Numbered from the stretch's first letter, positions 35,901 through 48,547 are shown. The stretch is DNA of 64,000 nucleotides from Oscheius onirici (GCA_932521025.1 OW051471.1:11780001-11844000), one strand, 5' to 3'. Numbers and translations are program-made. The notes: generated by a model from the letters alone, not told the origin.

Positions 35901-38900
35901 GCATGTTCCCTAATCGAAATGATCAAGAGAGAGAAAATAGCCCTCTTGGACCAAAAATAGACGCGTCTCTGTAGACTTTTTCGGAGGAAAGGAGAGACCA
36001 AGAACAATTGCGAAAGTGCAAAGTTCTTCAAAAAAAGGGAAAATGCGGGTAAAACAACAAATTCGGGACAAAAAAAAGCTGGAAAAACAACTCCCGGAGG
36101 CTGCTGGTTGGTTCCTTCTGTGTGTTAGATGGGGGATGTGTGGTTGTGCCGGGGAAAAATGAGGTAGGAAAACAAATGGCGCCGCAGGCCATGGACTATG
36201 GGGAGAGTGGGCAAACAGTCGTCAAACTGGACAGTCCTGGGGGTGACGAGAGACACTGTGTTCAGAAGAGAGACAGGGAAAGGGGGGACTCGAGACAGAA
36301 AAGTGTGAGGGAATGGCTGGGTGAAAAAGAGTCTGGGTTTGGGTGGGTAGAAAAACTGAGAGACAGAGAGGCAGAGTAACAGTGGAAAAATGGAAAATAG
36401 AGTCAGAGAGTGTGTATACAGAACAGCCATGTTCTCCTGAAAAACAACCTTCAGGAAATCAGAGTTACCGTAACTGGAAGCAGACTACCGGAATTCAAGT
36501 CCCGTCACCGCTTTCAATGGAATGACGAACATTTTCGAAAATTCTCGGGCCCCTAGGCGGCACCACCTCTCTCTTCTCCCGGTTTGCAGAAGCAGGGAAA
36601 TGTTGGCGCGACAGTTTGTCATCATACACGCCTCTAGAATTGTAGTCACCCGGAGGGGAGAAAATTGCGTAATGTTACGAAATTAAAGTCACGAATTCGA
36701 ATGGTATAAAAGGCTAGAGAGGACTGGAGAGGATTTTGGCTCAAGATATGTTCTTGTAAATTTTCTATGCAAACTATCTTTTTGACAATTACTGGAACAA
36801 AAAACCTTCCAAATACTACCAAAAGTTGTAAAGAAAACTGAACAAAAACCAAAACATAGTAGTTTCCGACAGAAGTTTATCGAATTGACGAATTCCAGAT
36901 AAGAATCGCGAAATTTCAATCACAACGGCTTTTTTTAAATTTACAACATGTAGCTAATATTCTCATACTTTTATAGCATCACAAAGCGCACGCGTGAGAA
37001 AACGGAGATTCTCGGCTCGGTTCGGGTCAAAAGCATTGGCACAGGGACGAAAATTCGACTCACAATCTTAGGCTAAAATATGAGCATTGGAAATTTTAGC
37101 TTTAAAGTTTTGTACTGACTACAGTTCTTGGAAGAGTTTTGTTCGAAACTAACGGGTAAATTGTTCATGTTTTTTCTACTCTTCGATTCATTTTTCAATT
37201 CTAAAATAATGGCAAAACTATAGTTTGTACTAGTTTTCTCTGTCCTCGTAACTCTCTCCCTCCACCCGTTGACCCACACTCTTGCCAGGATAGAACCAGT
37301 TGTGAAGGTCAGTCAACCAGCGAAACCGGTCCCAGAATAAATAGAATGCCCGTATGCTTGTGGTTATTATTGAAGCAATTAAGCTCCTGAAAAAAAACTG
37401 TCTAGCTGCGGGAGAGTAAGAGTAAAATGAAGTGCTTTTCTCAGAAAAATTGTACCGTGTTTACTTGGACTTTGTGAGGACGTGGAGCACTTTTCGACTC
37501 ACAATTTCTGAGAGAAGCTGAAGTGACCAGAAAGGGAAAAATTGAAAAATAGAGGAACTACTAATGGTCATGTAACATATCATGGTCGCATTAGCCAGCT
37601 GAACACACAGTGATCAATCGCATTTCGGAGCTTATGACAAAAAAACAGTGTGTACCAAAATTTGTGTCTGTTTGTAGTGTTCAAAAAGATGAGGATAACA
37701 ATCCACAAACCCATCTTAAAATTTTGAAAAAGATGCCTTTAACTGGAAACTCTAAAGCGACCGGAAAAACTACAAGGAATCTTCCGGAAATGTGTATCTG
37801 TTGAAGGATCCCAAGGCTAATCAAAGCAGGTAGAGCAGAGTCGTTTTTTTGAAAATCGTTGCGGCACTAACTTGCACAAGGCGCTCCATCAGGCTAATCA
37901 AACCTTTTGAAGACTTTTTTTTTCGGAGAGTGACTTGTTCTTTAAGACAATGGAGCTGGACAAAAATGGGGTCATCTTCAGCAATATTCGGAGCAAGGAG
38001 AACTAGTAACAGGAACAATACGATTGTTCAAAATTTGGCGAGTTCTTTATAACTTAGAAATTTCCTGGCATTACGAGGCAAGAAGTAACTGAAGAAACTC
38101 GGAAAAACTCACGTGACTCACTCGGCTATACGCTGGATAGCCTGTGGCATCCCTCTTTTTTTCCGGTCCTGCCGGAGCTGTATTTGGGTCAGCGTGCGAT
38201 TGGGCAAAAAGTGCAAGTGGGGATGGAGAAAAGTGCGATCGGCTGGTGGTCAGGCTGGCTGAGCGCCAGAGCGAATACAGTTACCCCGGAGGCTAAAAAT
38301 GGCCGTTAATAGCGTTCGGAGACAGTGTTCGAAAATTAACGAAATGAGTGAGAACGGGGCCCTAAAACAGTAGCCGATTACGATGAGAATCTTCTCTTTT
38401 TGAGTCATTGTTGAAATAAACTTTGCTGTGCTGAAATGATCCCCGCACATTGCAAAAGAGGCTTCCCGAGGGTCGAAGCAATGTTTGCCATGTTCCAAAA
38501 TAGCCGCAGGGAGGACGAAAGAATAACACCAGGTGGGGGAAGGTGAGAGGGGGAGACAGAGAAAGCACAGTGCGCCGAATCTGAGAGACAGAAAGATCCG
38601 AGGGGTTTCCGAGCTCAAAAAAATAGCAAGGGGATGGAAATAAGTACTGATGGTAGATGCTGGAGAAAAGCAACAGGTTTCCACGGTCCCTGATTGTGAG
38701 CTCTACACTTTGCTAAACATCGCTGAGCCGGAAAATTCTGTGATCACTTCATATGATTGACTCTATACGAGTAGCTGGGGTTAGTGAACCACGACCATCA
38801 ACAGGAGACTGTATGGTCCGGGTGAAGTCATAAAGTAACCATGAATACTCTAAAAAATTATATAGGTAACCACAGAGTTCCACCAAAAACAAGTGTTTTT

Positions 38901-39135
38901 CCCAAAACTTGATTTTAGCTAGAACTGTTTTGGGTTTTTCTTCTACATTGAGTAGCAGATCATCTGAACCCACTTATACAATTTGTTTTCCGTACACAGT
39001 TTTACAAAAGCGAGAAAACTTTAAATATTCACGGAAAATCATTTGATTTTTTTTAGCGAAACTTTAAAGTTAAAGATTCGCTTGTAATTACCTTGGAAGT
39101 GAATTTGTTTAGTCACTCCGAGTACATTCTACATC

Positions 39136-39680
39136 ATGGCTACTCTCGTCGTCGATGGAAATAGTATGTTTTTCCTCTGTTTTCATCTTTTCTTTTCTTC
39201 AGTCTTCCACACAGTTCAATTCATCCGGAAAAAAATTTTTGGTCTCTTCTCAAACTACGATTGGTCCTCAGTTTGAAGCGCAAGTATCGTCCTAGTTCCA
39301 AGGCAAACCACAGTTTTATAGGAGTTTTACGAGGAAATTCGAGAGATGTATTGTAAGTCACTTTATTATTATTCATTCGTCCCAATTCAGACGGTCAAAT
39401 CGGCTCGCGCAAGGTCTCTAGCGACGCTCAAAACCAAGAAATTTTACAAGATCGACTTGAAATTCAGAGATGTCAAAACATCTTCACACCCATCACTACA
39501 TCGATCGGAACACGTACCAGGCTTCCCGGCCAAACTGTGAAGTCTAGCTCCCAATTCCGGACGTATCTGTGATTTCAAAGGACCAAGCAGCTCGACTCGT
39601 CCATTCTACCTTCGCAACTGCCCTCTCCCTCAAATGTGCAATGACGCCCCGTACCCTTTATTTATTGTAAAAGTCGTTTG
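39136..39680 (+). pseudogene. Tandem gene family member A, decayed
   Basis: The model begins MATLVVDGN at 39136 with a donor GTATGTTT and an acceptor TTTCTTCAG. A later segment after CAATTCAG reads TVKSARARSLATLKTKKFYK and LKFRDVK. The expected continuation (HLHTHHYIDRNTYQASRPNC) is in another frame and ends at a TAG, so a frameshift is present. The C-terminal block FATALSLKCAM is again in a different frame. The same blocks occur at 40353-40955 and 42605-43150. The family is unknown to me. The shared 5' flank AAAGTTAAAGATTCGCTTGT suggests a duplicated promoter. Confidence 0.5.
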
Positions 39681-39938
39681 TTTAGCTCGCAATTTGTATT
39701 TATATTCCTTCAGTAAAGCCACTTTTTATTATGTAACTGTTGAATTGTTTTGCCTTCGTGTTACGGAAAAAAAAAACTTGAAAAGGAGGGAGAACAAGCG
39801 ATGATGAGGAGGTCATTTAGAAAAAAAGGTGTCAAAGTTCACCCCGAAGAAATTGGTTCAAATCCCTTAAACGCTGTCAATGGCTTCTCAGGCGATCAAT
39901 AGAGTTTCAGTTTCAAGCGCGGATTCTGTGTTTGTTTG

Positions 39939-40016
39939 TCCGTGGCGATAATTTTGGTGTAGTGGTAAGTGGCATCGCATTTGACGCAAACAACGCGGGT
40001 TCGAGTCCGCACGGAG
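39939..40016 (+). tRNA. tRNA-like sequence or pseudo-tRNA (SINE-head type)
   Basis: The ends TCCGTG and CACGGA can pair as an acceptor stem. A D-arm/A-box segment (GGTGTAGTGGTAAG) and a T-arm with B box (GCGGGTTCGAGTCCGC) are clear, and a T-run follows. The anticodon arm (around GCATTTGACGCAAAC) does not form a 5-base-pair stem, so no isotype is assigned. The preceding TTTGTTTGTCCG and the ATTTTGGTGTA block are shared with the SINE copies, so it may be a related SINE head rather than a working tRNA. Confidence 0.45.
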
Positions 40017-40352
40017 ATTTTTTTCTTTTGCTAATTTGTTTTTAGCAAGAAATTACGATAAAATTGCTTTTCTACCTTTGATGATCCAAAAAAGCATGAA
40101 AAGAATACTGCCGCAAGTGGTGAGCTCTAAAAAGTGCACGTAGTCGGAGAAATGTTGTCACCAAACGTTGCCAACCTGAGCCTAAATGGCGCAGCGCTGC
40201 GCATAATAGTAAAGCAAAACTTTTTTTTACTCAAAATCTTTAGTAACATATAAAACAATTGTCTCTCTGATTCAAAAAAAAAAAAGTAAATTTCGCTTGT
40301 AGCTTCTTTGCAAGTGCTATTAGTATTGTCCCGTGGCCAGCTCGTCGTGTCA

Positions 40353-40955
40353 ATGGCCAGCTCGTCGTGTCGACGGTATGTTATCTTCATTTATTTGCTT
40401 ATAATTTATATTTCAGTCTACCATATCTCCAAGTTCCTCCAGAGACGCCTATTCGGCCTGATGTCGAGAAGAACTACGGAGAGCTATGGCTCAGCAACTT
40501 GAGGGAAATTTCAGCCCCAACTCGCCAGCTCATTAGTCCAAACTGTATCGCAGTTTTTACCGGAAGTTTGACAAAGTCATCGTAAGATCATTTTTGTATA
40601 TTTAGAAATACACTATCAATATAGACGGACAACTCTGTGCGCGGACGCAGCCTTGGAATTTTCAATTTTTCAACATTTTCAACATCAAGGAGACATCGAG
40701 ATCATGTGGAACAAGATCAAGGAACATCTCACGAAGCATCACAATCTCGACACCCGAACCTACGCTCCTCTTCGCCAGAAATGCCACAGCTACGGGACTG
40801 CCCGTGATTCTGCCACCCTCACCGCCTATTAAGTATCGAAGATCGTCCACTCTGTTCTTGCTTGTGCATTGTGCACAAAGTGCCATACGGATGTTCTTTC
40901 TACGGCCGACTACCGGAAGCTCGACAAGCTGATGACGCAGAGGCGCCGTATCTGA
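40353..40955 (+). pseudogene. Tandem gene family member B, in-frame stop
   Basis: Exon 1 starts MASSSCRR at 40353, with donor GTATGT and acceptor ATTTCAG. Exon 2 reads LPYLQVPPETPIRPDVEKNY through LISPNCIAVFTGSLTKSS. Exon 3 holds IMWNKIKEHLTKHHNLDT and APLRQKCHSYGTARDSATL, then a TAA, then the same frame continues as IVHSVLACALCTKCHTDV and ends with a TGA at 40955. The stop replaces sequence open in the family, so the copy looks nonfunctional unless the TAA is an assembly error. A GGCCAGCTCGTCGTGTC 17-mer is duplicated in tandem just before and across the start (40336-40376). Confidence 0.5.
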
Positions 40956-41685
40956 TATTCCCTGAGTGTCTGTTTTATTTTTTGCTCGCTTTTTTGCTAA
41001 TAAACTAATTTTTTTACATATTGTACTTTACATTTTCTTTCTAAAGCTGTGAATGAAACACCGTAGATATTTTTTACGTTGTTTCTCCCTGTGGGGCTCT
41101 TACTAGCCCGCTTCAGTAAGAAGTCTTCAAAACTCTTATTTACCTTACTTTGTTTGAAATGGCTTTGTAGTGAATATTTATACCGTCTTCTCATATTTTT
41201 TTTCTATGATTAGCCGTCCTTTAGCACTTGTTTACCTGATAAATTTGGGTCTTTATATTTATTGTTTTGCTTATGCAATCAGTGATCGAGACCGGGGCGT
41301 TATGCCCGAATTTCAAGCGGGTGAAACGCAAAAAAACGTGCATGCATGCGTACTTTTCGCAAGCAAAAGCATGCAAAAAAGCGTACTTTACTGACGGAAG
41401 CGTATTTTACACACAGAAGCCCATATTACGAACGCTTTTCCTTTAGTTTCGTCACTTCTAGTTTACAGTATGGCCGCCATCCAAATTGATTGAAACAGTA
41501 CGTTCACTTTTGTTTTGTTTACCGTTTTTTTTTAGTTTTCCATATTGTAGTTTTCATGCTCAAGAGGATCGTGGGCCTTTTTTCTCAATCTTGCGACGAT
41601 ATATTGGCAGAGATTTCCAAGACGGTCAAAAGTACACTAAGCCCGATGCCTTGAAAGTCTACAGATTTCTTAGAAGCAAATTTGA

Positions 41686-42120
41686 TCTCTCTACTACTAA
41701 AGCGCAATGGTGTCTATCGTGGACTCTGTTTATTTGTTTGTTTGACCGGGACCTGAAATTTTGGTGGTGTATTGTTAAGAGTCGCCGTCTTCACCCAGAC
41801 GATCCGGGTTCGACTCCTCTGTTCGCCAAATATTTTTGCTAAATTTGTTTGAGTAGAAAATAGACTCAGGGTAATCGGTAGGAGATTGGAAGGGACCGGT
41901 TGATCTGTATAAGTTCAGAGAGAGACAGATGGGATAGCCGGAAAATAGGAAAATTCGTATCGGTTCTTTAGGAGGGGATGAGAACCCTGGGCAAGAATTT
42001 AAAAGGTCCGATTGATTAGGGAAGAAAGAAGACGTGACAGGATCAGAAGAGATTGGTTGACTGGGGAAGGGATCAGAAGAGATCGGTTGATTGGGGAAGG
42101 GATCAGAAGTTAAGAAAAAA
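41686..42120 (+). repeat. tRNA-derived SINE, copy 2
   Basis: This copy begins CTCTACTACTAAAGCGCAATGG and has a GGGACCTGAAATTTTGGTG segment. A tRNA-like region follows: CGTCTTCACCCAGACG, then the B box GGGTTCGACTCC at 41806-41817. The tail has repeated GATCAGAAGAGAT(C/T)GGTTGA(C/T)TGGGGAAGG units. An intact B box and the tRNA-like arms identify an RNA polymerase III-type SINE. It lies between members B and C of the tandem gene family. Confidence 0.75.
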
Positions 42121-42604
42121 AAAGCCGCCTACAGGCGGCAAAGCCGGCTGGTAACTATATTATATTGTAAATATTTTTTTTAGTTTCGCTAAAAACATTT
42201 CTTTCATTTCAGACTGTCGAAGTATTATAGTTTGCGAAATGGGCTCTCGCAATGACCCTGTGCTCGATGTCTTCTGAACGCCTTCTGCGTCATTTTCGAG
42301 ATGATTATCACTCAACGAAACCGTTAGTGCTATGTTTTCTTCCCATTTTCTAGGCGGTACCTCTCTCAAAGTTCTCCCCTCTTTCCCTTGCTAGTACGAA
42401 AGAAAATTTGCTAGTCCGAATACTAATTGGCTAGTCCAAGCCATTTTTGCTTGTCCGAAAAAAAAAATCAATGCTACAGAGGCGAAAAATCTATAACTTA
42501 CAAAAAAAAAACAAAAAAAAATATAAGTTGAAGTTAAAGATTCGCTTGTCGCTTGGAAAAAGGCTTTGAAACTGTAGACACATCTAGTTTCTCATAGCCC
42601 GAGT

Positions 42605-43150
42605 ATGGCTGTTCAAGTTGATGGGGGAAAGTATGTCTTTTTAAAATTATCTTCTCATTTATCTTTTTTTTCAGGAAAAGGTTGTTAGGATTAGTCTCTA
42701 CATCCACGCCGGACCCTCTACAGGCGCTACAACGAACGAAGTACATTCCGAATGAGAAAGCCATCAACTGCAAGCTTTACCGAAGTTTTACAAGAAAGTG
42801 GGACAGCAGTGAAGTAAGTTCTGTTTTAATTGCCTAAATTATTATGAAATTCAGACTGTAAAAACGGAAAAAAAAGAAAAAAAAACAAGCTTGGAGTTCT
42901 TACTACGCTCAAGTACAACGACATTGACCTCAAATTCTGCTATGTCAAGGAGTTTCTTTTTGCCTACCATCATCTGGACAAGAAGAGCTACACCCCTCTG
43001 CAGCAGAACTGTGATGGTTTTCGCCGGGTCAGGGACGTCTCTACTCTGAACGTGTCCTTGCAACCGCCCTCTGCCCAAAATGCTGTATGAATCCAAGGTC
43101 GAAGGACGACTATGTCACATTGGAGAAGATTTTGACCAGATGTCAGAGTA
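42605..43150 (+). pseudogene. Tandem gene family member C, frameshifted
   Basis: The model begins MAVQVDGGK at 42605, with donor GTATGTCT and acceptor TTTTTTCAG. It continues with GLVSTSTPDPLQALQRTKYI, CKLYRSFTRKWDSSE, a short intron, TVKTEKKEKK and LKYNDIDLKFCYVKEFLFA. The C-terminal block VLATALCPKCCMNPRSKDDY appears one frame away from the preceding HHLDKKSYTPLQQNC block, so a frameshift separates them. CPKC resembles a zinc-binding pair that is also present in member B (CTKC). The family function is unknown. Confidence 0.5.
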
Positions 43151-43661
43151 GGTTCCCCCTTTGTACGTATTCTTTGATACCTGACTTTCCTTTTTATCCC
43201 CCGCTTTTTCTTTTTTTTCTTTTCATTCTCTAGTCTATTATAACTCGTTTGCTCCCTTATCCCAAAGTTGATTTTGTATGTTCGCTTCTCTGTGTAAAAT
43301 AAATTTCCTACTGTAATTTGCGTTTGTTCTCACAAATATTTTGGAAGGACTGAGCAACGTTGGTATAGTTTTCACTAGATGAATCTTGGAAAATCTCACA
43401 GAGTGAAGGCAACTGATTTTGAATGAAATTTTTAGGAAACTTACTGAAATGTTCCAGTGAGAAATGTGTTGGACTCTCACTGTAACTTTTCAGCAAATGT
43501 TACTAAAATTCCCTACTGGTAAGACTTTTACAGAAACGTGAAAGAATTTTTTTGTTAGTGGACTGTTTTATTGAAGAAATTTAATTTTCTGTTTCGTATG
43601 TTTGTTTCTCATTGACAGTGAAAAAGTTTATTGGCAGGCTGTAATTTTCTGCATCCATTTA

Positions 43662-44254
43662 TCAAGCATCATCCAGCAGCCTCTCAGCAGCCTTCAGAAA
43701 CTTCCTGTAATCTCTGTAATATCTGAAGGAACGCCATGTGATCGCGACGAACATGTAGTGAATGCCGATGAAACAAAAACTGATGAAGCCGATGAAGAGC
43801 AAAACTAGGCGAAGTTCTAAAATCATTTTCAAAAGATTTCACGAAAAAAAACTTACTAATGATGCCCAGATCCCTTTTTTCAGCGCCGAACTTGAAAACC
43901 TCGTCAAGGACCATGTTCACGTAGCTACAGTACGGAGTCACGGCAAAAACTAGGCAGATTATAGTGATCACGGCTTGGCCAATGAGGCAAAAGAGAGTCA
44001 AAGCGAAGAACGGAAGGACGAGACAAGAGCTCTGGAAAACCACTGCCAGGAAAAGAGTGGCCAAGATGGCAATGAGATGAAGAATGATGAGAGCCTGAAT
44101 CATTTTAGCAGAAATTGTTCTGGGAACTTACAAAAATTTTGTAGTCATTGTAGATAGCCAAATAGAGGCAGACTGCTAGACAAATGACTATGAGAAGCGC
44201 TAAAGTTTTTGCGGCTACGGTTGAATGCATCGGGCCGCCGCAACAAGCAATCAT
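43662..44254 (-). CDS. Small multi-span membrane protein
   Basis: Three exons join in phase: 44132-44254, 43857-44094 and 43662-43816 (171 residues). The N-terminus CCGGPMHSTVAAK precedes a first membrane span at about 17-35 (LALLIVICLAVCLYLAIY). Two further spans lie near 42-62 and 66-92, and a fourth is at about 124-146 (VLLFIGFISFCFIGIHYMF), followed by a basic tail (FRYYRDYRKFLKAAERLL). The arrangement of four spans with a short loop (YCSYVNMVLDEVFKFGAEKR) between the third and fourth resembles nematode tetraspan families. I cannot name the family. Both introns are under 45 bases, typical of this genome. An upstream exon is possible. Confidence 0.72.
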
Positions 44255-46399
44255 GTGTTGTTCTTGCCGATGGTTGAAGCCGTCTTCTGGAACTTCTGAG
44301 AATATACTAAAGAGTGGGAGAAGGTAGTTTGAGGTATGGAATCTACAGCCCAAAGTTTACGACTAAAACAGGGGAAGCTTGGGAAGTCAAAAAAGTCAAC
44401 GCGCTTGTCGATACCCCTTGATGACTGGATCCCGGCTAATACGAGTGGATTCTGACCCGACCTTACACTCTCCCCTTTGTTTAAAATTATAATTTTACTG
44501 TTTTCCTTACAGATAAATACTTGGGTTTTAAAAATACAAGGATTGCACCGCCCTTCCAGGGCTAAAGATTCCTTGTCTTCTCCTATCACTACTTTCTCGG
44601 ACCCTCAGCCCTAGTTCTCCTACCCTTTTTCGCTTGTCACCAGTCTCCAGTCACCCCTTGCCCCTCGAAAGAAAGTATCAGTCATAAGAACCCTTCGCGC
44701 ACTTGCTTTTCCTGTCACGACTTGTTAAAACTAATTTGCACACAAAGCTCCCCTCCGTATCCTCAATAAAAGCTTCAGACACACAGAGACGCGAGAACAA
44801 TTTGAAGTGGATGGTTTTAGCGCACTGTTTCCACATTAAGAGCAAAAAATATCCACGGCCACAAACTACACGAATCACAGTAAATTTGCATTTTAGTTTT
44901 CACTTCGGTCCAAAGTTTCACAAAGTTTATCACTGAAATCTGTGCTAGAGTGAGCACTGGAAGTGTCTGCATTCTGAAGTCACCACTCATTCCAGTCAAT
45001 ACTTAGTCGTTTTCTTAATTATAAAAAGCAAGATAATCTCTGCGACTTTCTGAAACTCTCACCTTTAGGCTCACAATAGAAACAAGGCATCCTTCAGAAG
45101 TATCTTCTCAATTGAAGCTGTGAGAAAAATGGAGACACTCTCCAGAAGCCGATGGCGTATAATTAAACAGCTAGGATGACTTTAATCCCACCTCCCCGTA
45201 GCTCCTTCTCAACTGAATGACTGCGTAAAAAAAGAAAGCTTCGACTAGTCTGGATTTTGTCCAATGAACCTTCTATCAATAGCCGCAATCATGAAGCATA
45301 TATTTGTCTGCTGTTTACCTCAAAGAGGACAGCCATGTGCTGCATTTTCTTCAGAGTCTTTTCTGTATAGCAATCTGATCTCTTTGAATTCAGTCTCCCC
45401 AACTTAGAAAACCATTGCTTGTCAATTGCATGTTATTGTATGTCCCATAGCCATGTGATCTCAGCTTTGGTCACTTCAATCTTGTAATTTGCGCCAAAGC
45501 AGAGGGAGGATGGTTACAAGAACATGGTGAACCGGCGTCCTCTGCCATGATTTTTTGTACGTCAGGTTTGTGAAAACGGGCGATTCAGTCCTGCTGTACT
45601 TACAGGAAAAGAGGGTCAGCTTTGACAAGAAGTATCCAGTAACTTTTTCAAACAAAATCATCAGTAGATCATTTTTACATCCTCTCTCTTTTACCAAGAT
45701 TTCCTCAACTTTCCTCAAGGATAGATTCAGCGATCCCACTGACAATAAGTCACCAGAAAAAGAGCTGTCTGCTTCAAATATTTCCATTTATTATATGATC
45801 CTTCAAGAAAATCTGTTTCCTACTTTAAAGACATTCAGATATTGCCTCACCTTTAGAAAACCGGTGCATTTGCCGGTTTTCTCATTTTCTGTCTCCCAAA
45901 AAGTTCTAAGACCACTCTTTTCTACCTCATCCTACAATGTTGTCATGTTCGTCTGACATAACCTATACTTTTACTCAGATCTTCACAGAACTTTGTCTGG
46001 CGAACCACTGAACATTAACAGTGCGAGGGCGGCTACTTTTACAGCTAACAGTTCAAAGACCGCTCTTCTCAAACCAAAAATTATCACTTGACAAGCCCAG
46101 AAGTACCTTTCTTGAAATGTGTTCAAACACAAGTTCTAGTCTGTTCTTTAGCCAATGCCTTCCGGTCTACTTCCTTCGGAACTCGAAAAAAATTATCGCA
46201 GAGGCAAGTAGTGTGTTTTAATATATAACTATTTACATCTACTCGAAAAAGCTCACAAATCGTTGCTTGTCCTGTACTTCAAGATCAAAGGTCTCCCTTC
46301 ATTTACTCCCATTTACTCCCTCACTTCTCAGAAGCTTGTCTATTACACTCTCTTTTTCTATAATCATACTGAAGTTTGCAGAGAATGTCCTTATATAAA
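44255..46399. other. Intergenic region with repeat, no supported gene
   Basis: The stretch 44470-44810 matches the dispersed repeat at 9050-9530 (AATAAAAGCTTCAGACACA block). Two overlapping open frames near 45476-45956 have weak protein-like composition on opposite strands, with no splice partners. Nothing else is recognised. Confidence 0.45.
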
Positions 46400-48117
46400 A
46401 TGGCTGTGGCTCAAGCTACTATGGACAAGCTTGCGAAAGAAGTTTACAGTCAACTGGCGTCGTATACCGATAAACCAAGTGGGACGACTATCATGCTCTA
46501 TGTGGTAGTGCTGATAGGTAAGAAATGTGGGGAGAGTGAGAGAACAAAACTTTAAACACTTTAACTGTACAAACTTAAATAAATATCCACTAAGGAAAGC
46601 CTTGTACTTTTACCCTGAAATTTTAAACTTGCCAATTCCTGTGAAAGTTTCGCTTATGATTTGCTGTGAACATTTGTGGGAAGTCTTTTGGGTCCTCCAC
46701 GACCTTCACGTCGGAAGGTGCAGGTCTTCAGCTTGAAACTGGCTTACATGCACACCCCACGGCACCCGGAAATTAGTTTTATTTTGAACACCGCCTAGAA
46801 ACTGGCTGAGGTTGGATTTCCTATCAGATGTATTCGAAGTTATACCTTTGTAAAATCAATAATTGGTCCCTCTAGTGTATCAGATACTCTTCCCAGTCTC
46901 TTCCCGGACTGAGGTTTAATGTCGTAGGACCGTTTCCTATAATTAAATATACACAATTGGACACCATCATGCGCCAATCAGATGTCCAAAAAAACCTATT
47001 TTCGTCGCTAATGAACATTCATCGTATAGTCATTCGAAAGTGGGGATGGTTACGGTAGGATTCAAAATGACTGACTGTGCAAAAAAAAATGTGTGATATT
47101 AGACCTAAAAAATACTTCCAGGTCTTCTCGTCATGATCTACACTCTCTACTCTCTTTCCAACTGCCTCCAGCACTGGACAATACAAACTTTTCTCCTTCT
47201 TGAAATGCTCTTAGTCTACTTTCTCTTGATGCCAATCACAGCTCTCCATCCGCATATCATCCTAGTCAACGAGCAGTTTGCTATCCTCTCTCACTCTTGT
47301 CTACAAAAGTACGCAATGATCCGAATCTTTGTCTACATCTACTATATTACGTTCATTTACACTTTTACGACGGTTTGTTTGAAAATTTTAGTTTGTAAGG
47401 AGATATTTTGCAGGTTCTCATGATCAACATTGCTCACTTGTTCACCCAGAAGCATCTGAAAGAACAGTCACGGGATTTCGGTCCTATGAAAAAACTACTT
47501 CTCTCTGTCGTCAATGTACCGATTACTGGAATTGTGGCTGGAACATTCAGTAAGTTTTTCGTCTCTCCTCATCCATCTGTTATAGGCGATCACTTCGGAA
47601 AACTAATCGAGTCAGAAACAGCGAACCCTGATCTCCCTTCCTTTATGACAATCGACATTGCTGACCATCTTTTCATTCCCGTAATCAGCGTCTTCTGTGT
47701 CGTTATTTTGCTCTACATGTTGTTTTCCTTCTGGATTCACAGAAAGGTACTTTGTTCTCTGTGCTCTTTGAGATTCTTTTTTTTCAGATGGAACGAGTCC
47801 TCTACGCCTGCACTTTTGAAGAAAAATCCAGGGAATTGTTGTATCTGGAGATGCAAGTAATGTTCGGAAGCTTCTATGGCGTCTTCCCCTGCATCATCCT
47901 CGTCTCATCTTTCCTGATCAAAAGCTCCCAGAGTCGAATGGTCGTCTCGGAGTTGATCACCTTTTGCTTCGCCGTTCAGCCTATATTGTGCAGCCTATTG
48001 ATTTTGGCTGGACACAAGAGTTTAAACTGGCCCAAAGTTGTGAAGAGGGTCCTGAAGAAGGAGCAGGATTCGAGACAGTGGGCGACTCCGAGACAAACTT
48101 CTGTTTCTCTGGGCTAA
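46400..48117 (+). CDS. Serpentine (7TM) chemoreceptor, nematode type
   Basis: Five exons close in phase: 46400-46517, 47122-47372, 47414-47549, 47586-47746 and 47788-48117 (996 bases, 331 residues). I count seven hydrophobic stretches. Examples are TIMLYVVVLIGLLVMIYTLY, FLLLEMLLVYFLLMPITAL, IFVYIYYITFIYTFTTVLMI, LFIPVISVFCVVILLYMLF, FYGVFPCIILVSSFLI and ITFCFAVQPILCSLLILAG. The C-terminal tail is basic and short (NWPKVVKRVLKKEQDSRQW). Length, intron pattern and topology fit the nematode serpentine receptors expressed in chemosensory neurons. I cannot assign the subfamily with confidence. The stop codon overlaps an AATAAA poly(A) signal. Confidence 0.8.
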
Positions 48118-48188
48118 TAAAGCATTACAAGTAGAGCAGCAGGTCTAGCGTTGAGCACCATATTCTTCGCAAACTTTCTCAGGAGCAA

Positions 48189-48258
48189 TTGCCTGCATGG
48201 CGCAGTGACAGTGTGCACAACTTCTCACCCGAGCATCGCGGGTTCGAGTCCGCGCAAC
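48189..48258 (+). tRNA. tRNA-like sequence or pseudo-tRNA
   Basis: The segment GCATGGCGCAGTGACAGTGTGC resembles a tRNA D arm with A box. CGCGGGTTCGAGTCCGCG forms a perfect T stem-loop with B box, and a run of 12 T residues follows as a polymerase III stop. The middle (ACAACTTCTCACCCGAGCAT) does not give a clean anticodon stem and the acceptor stem is weak. It could be a decayed tRNA or a SINE head. Confidence 0.4.
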
Positions 48259-48496
48259 TTTTTTTTTTTTCAATTCGCCGAGGCCACACACAGACAGACA
48301 GAGACGGCTCAACTGGAAAAGAATAGATTTTACGAGTCAGTTGAACCACAGGTAGAAAGTTAAAAATTCCTCTCCCACGGAAGTTGTACTCATTCATTCT
48401 CGTAGCTACAGCCGCGAAAAGAAGAGACTATTACTAGCAGCCGGCGCTATTGTCAGACACGTCTAGTAAAAACCTCTCGCGGCATGCAATCTCTCG

Positions 48497-48504
48497 TATA
48501 TAAG
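48497..48504 (+). promoter_or_regulatory. TATA-box-like element
   Basis: TATATAAG lies 44 bases upstream of the ATG of the secreted protein gene. A short 5' leader fits a strongly and tissue-specifically expressed secreted product. This is inferred from position and sequence only. Confidence 0.5.
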
Positions 48505-48547
48505 CGAATGAACCACTCCACAAGACTATCAGTTCCTTCAGTCTACC

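Larger units (their letters stand above)
28209..39060. other. Long region with no supported gene upstream of the ZMIZ gene
   Basis: About 10.8 kb contains only short open frames lacking linked splice sites. It may hold promoter and untranslated exons of the ZMIZ gene: GA-rich tracts near 31095 and CT-rich segments resemble nematode upstream DNA. Two hairpin MITEs (28771-28990, 29713-29973) are listed separately. A small stem with a TTGGTAGCAGGCTGCTACCAA core lies near 31614, followed by a GGGTTCGAAC box at 31683 that recalls a tRNA B box without the rest of a tRNA. Confidence 0.5.
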
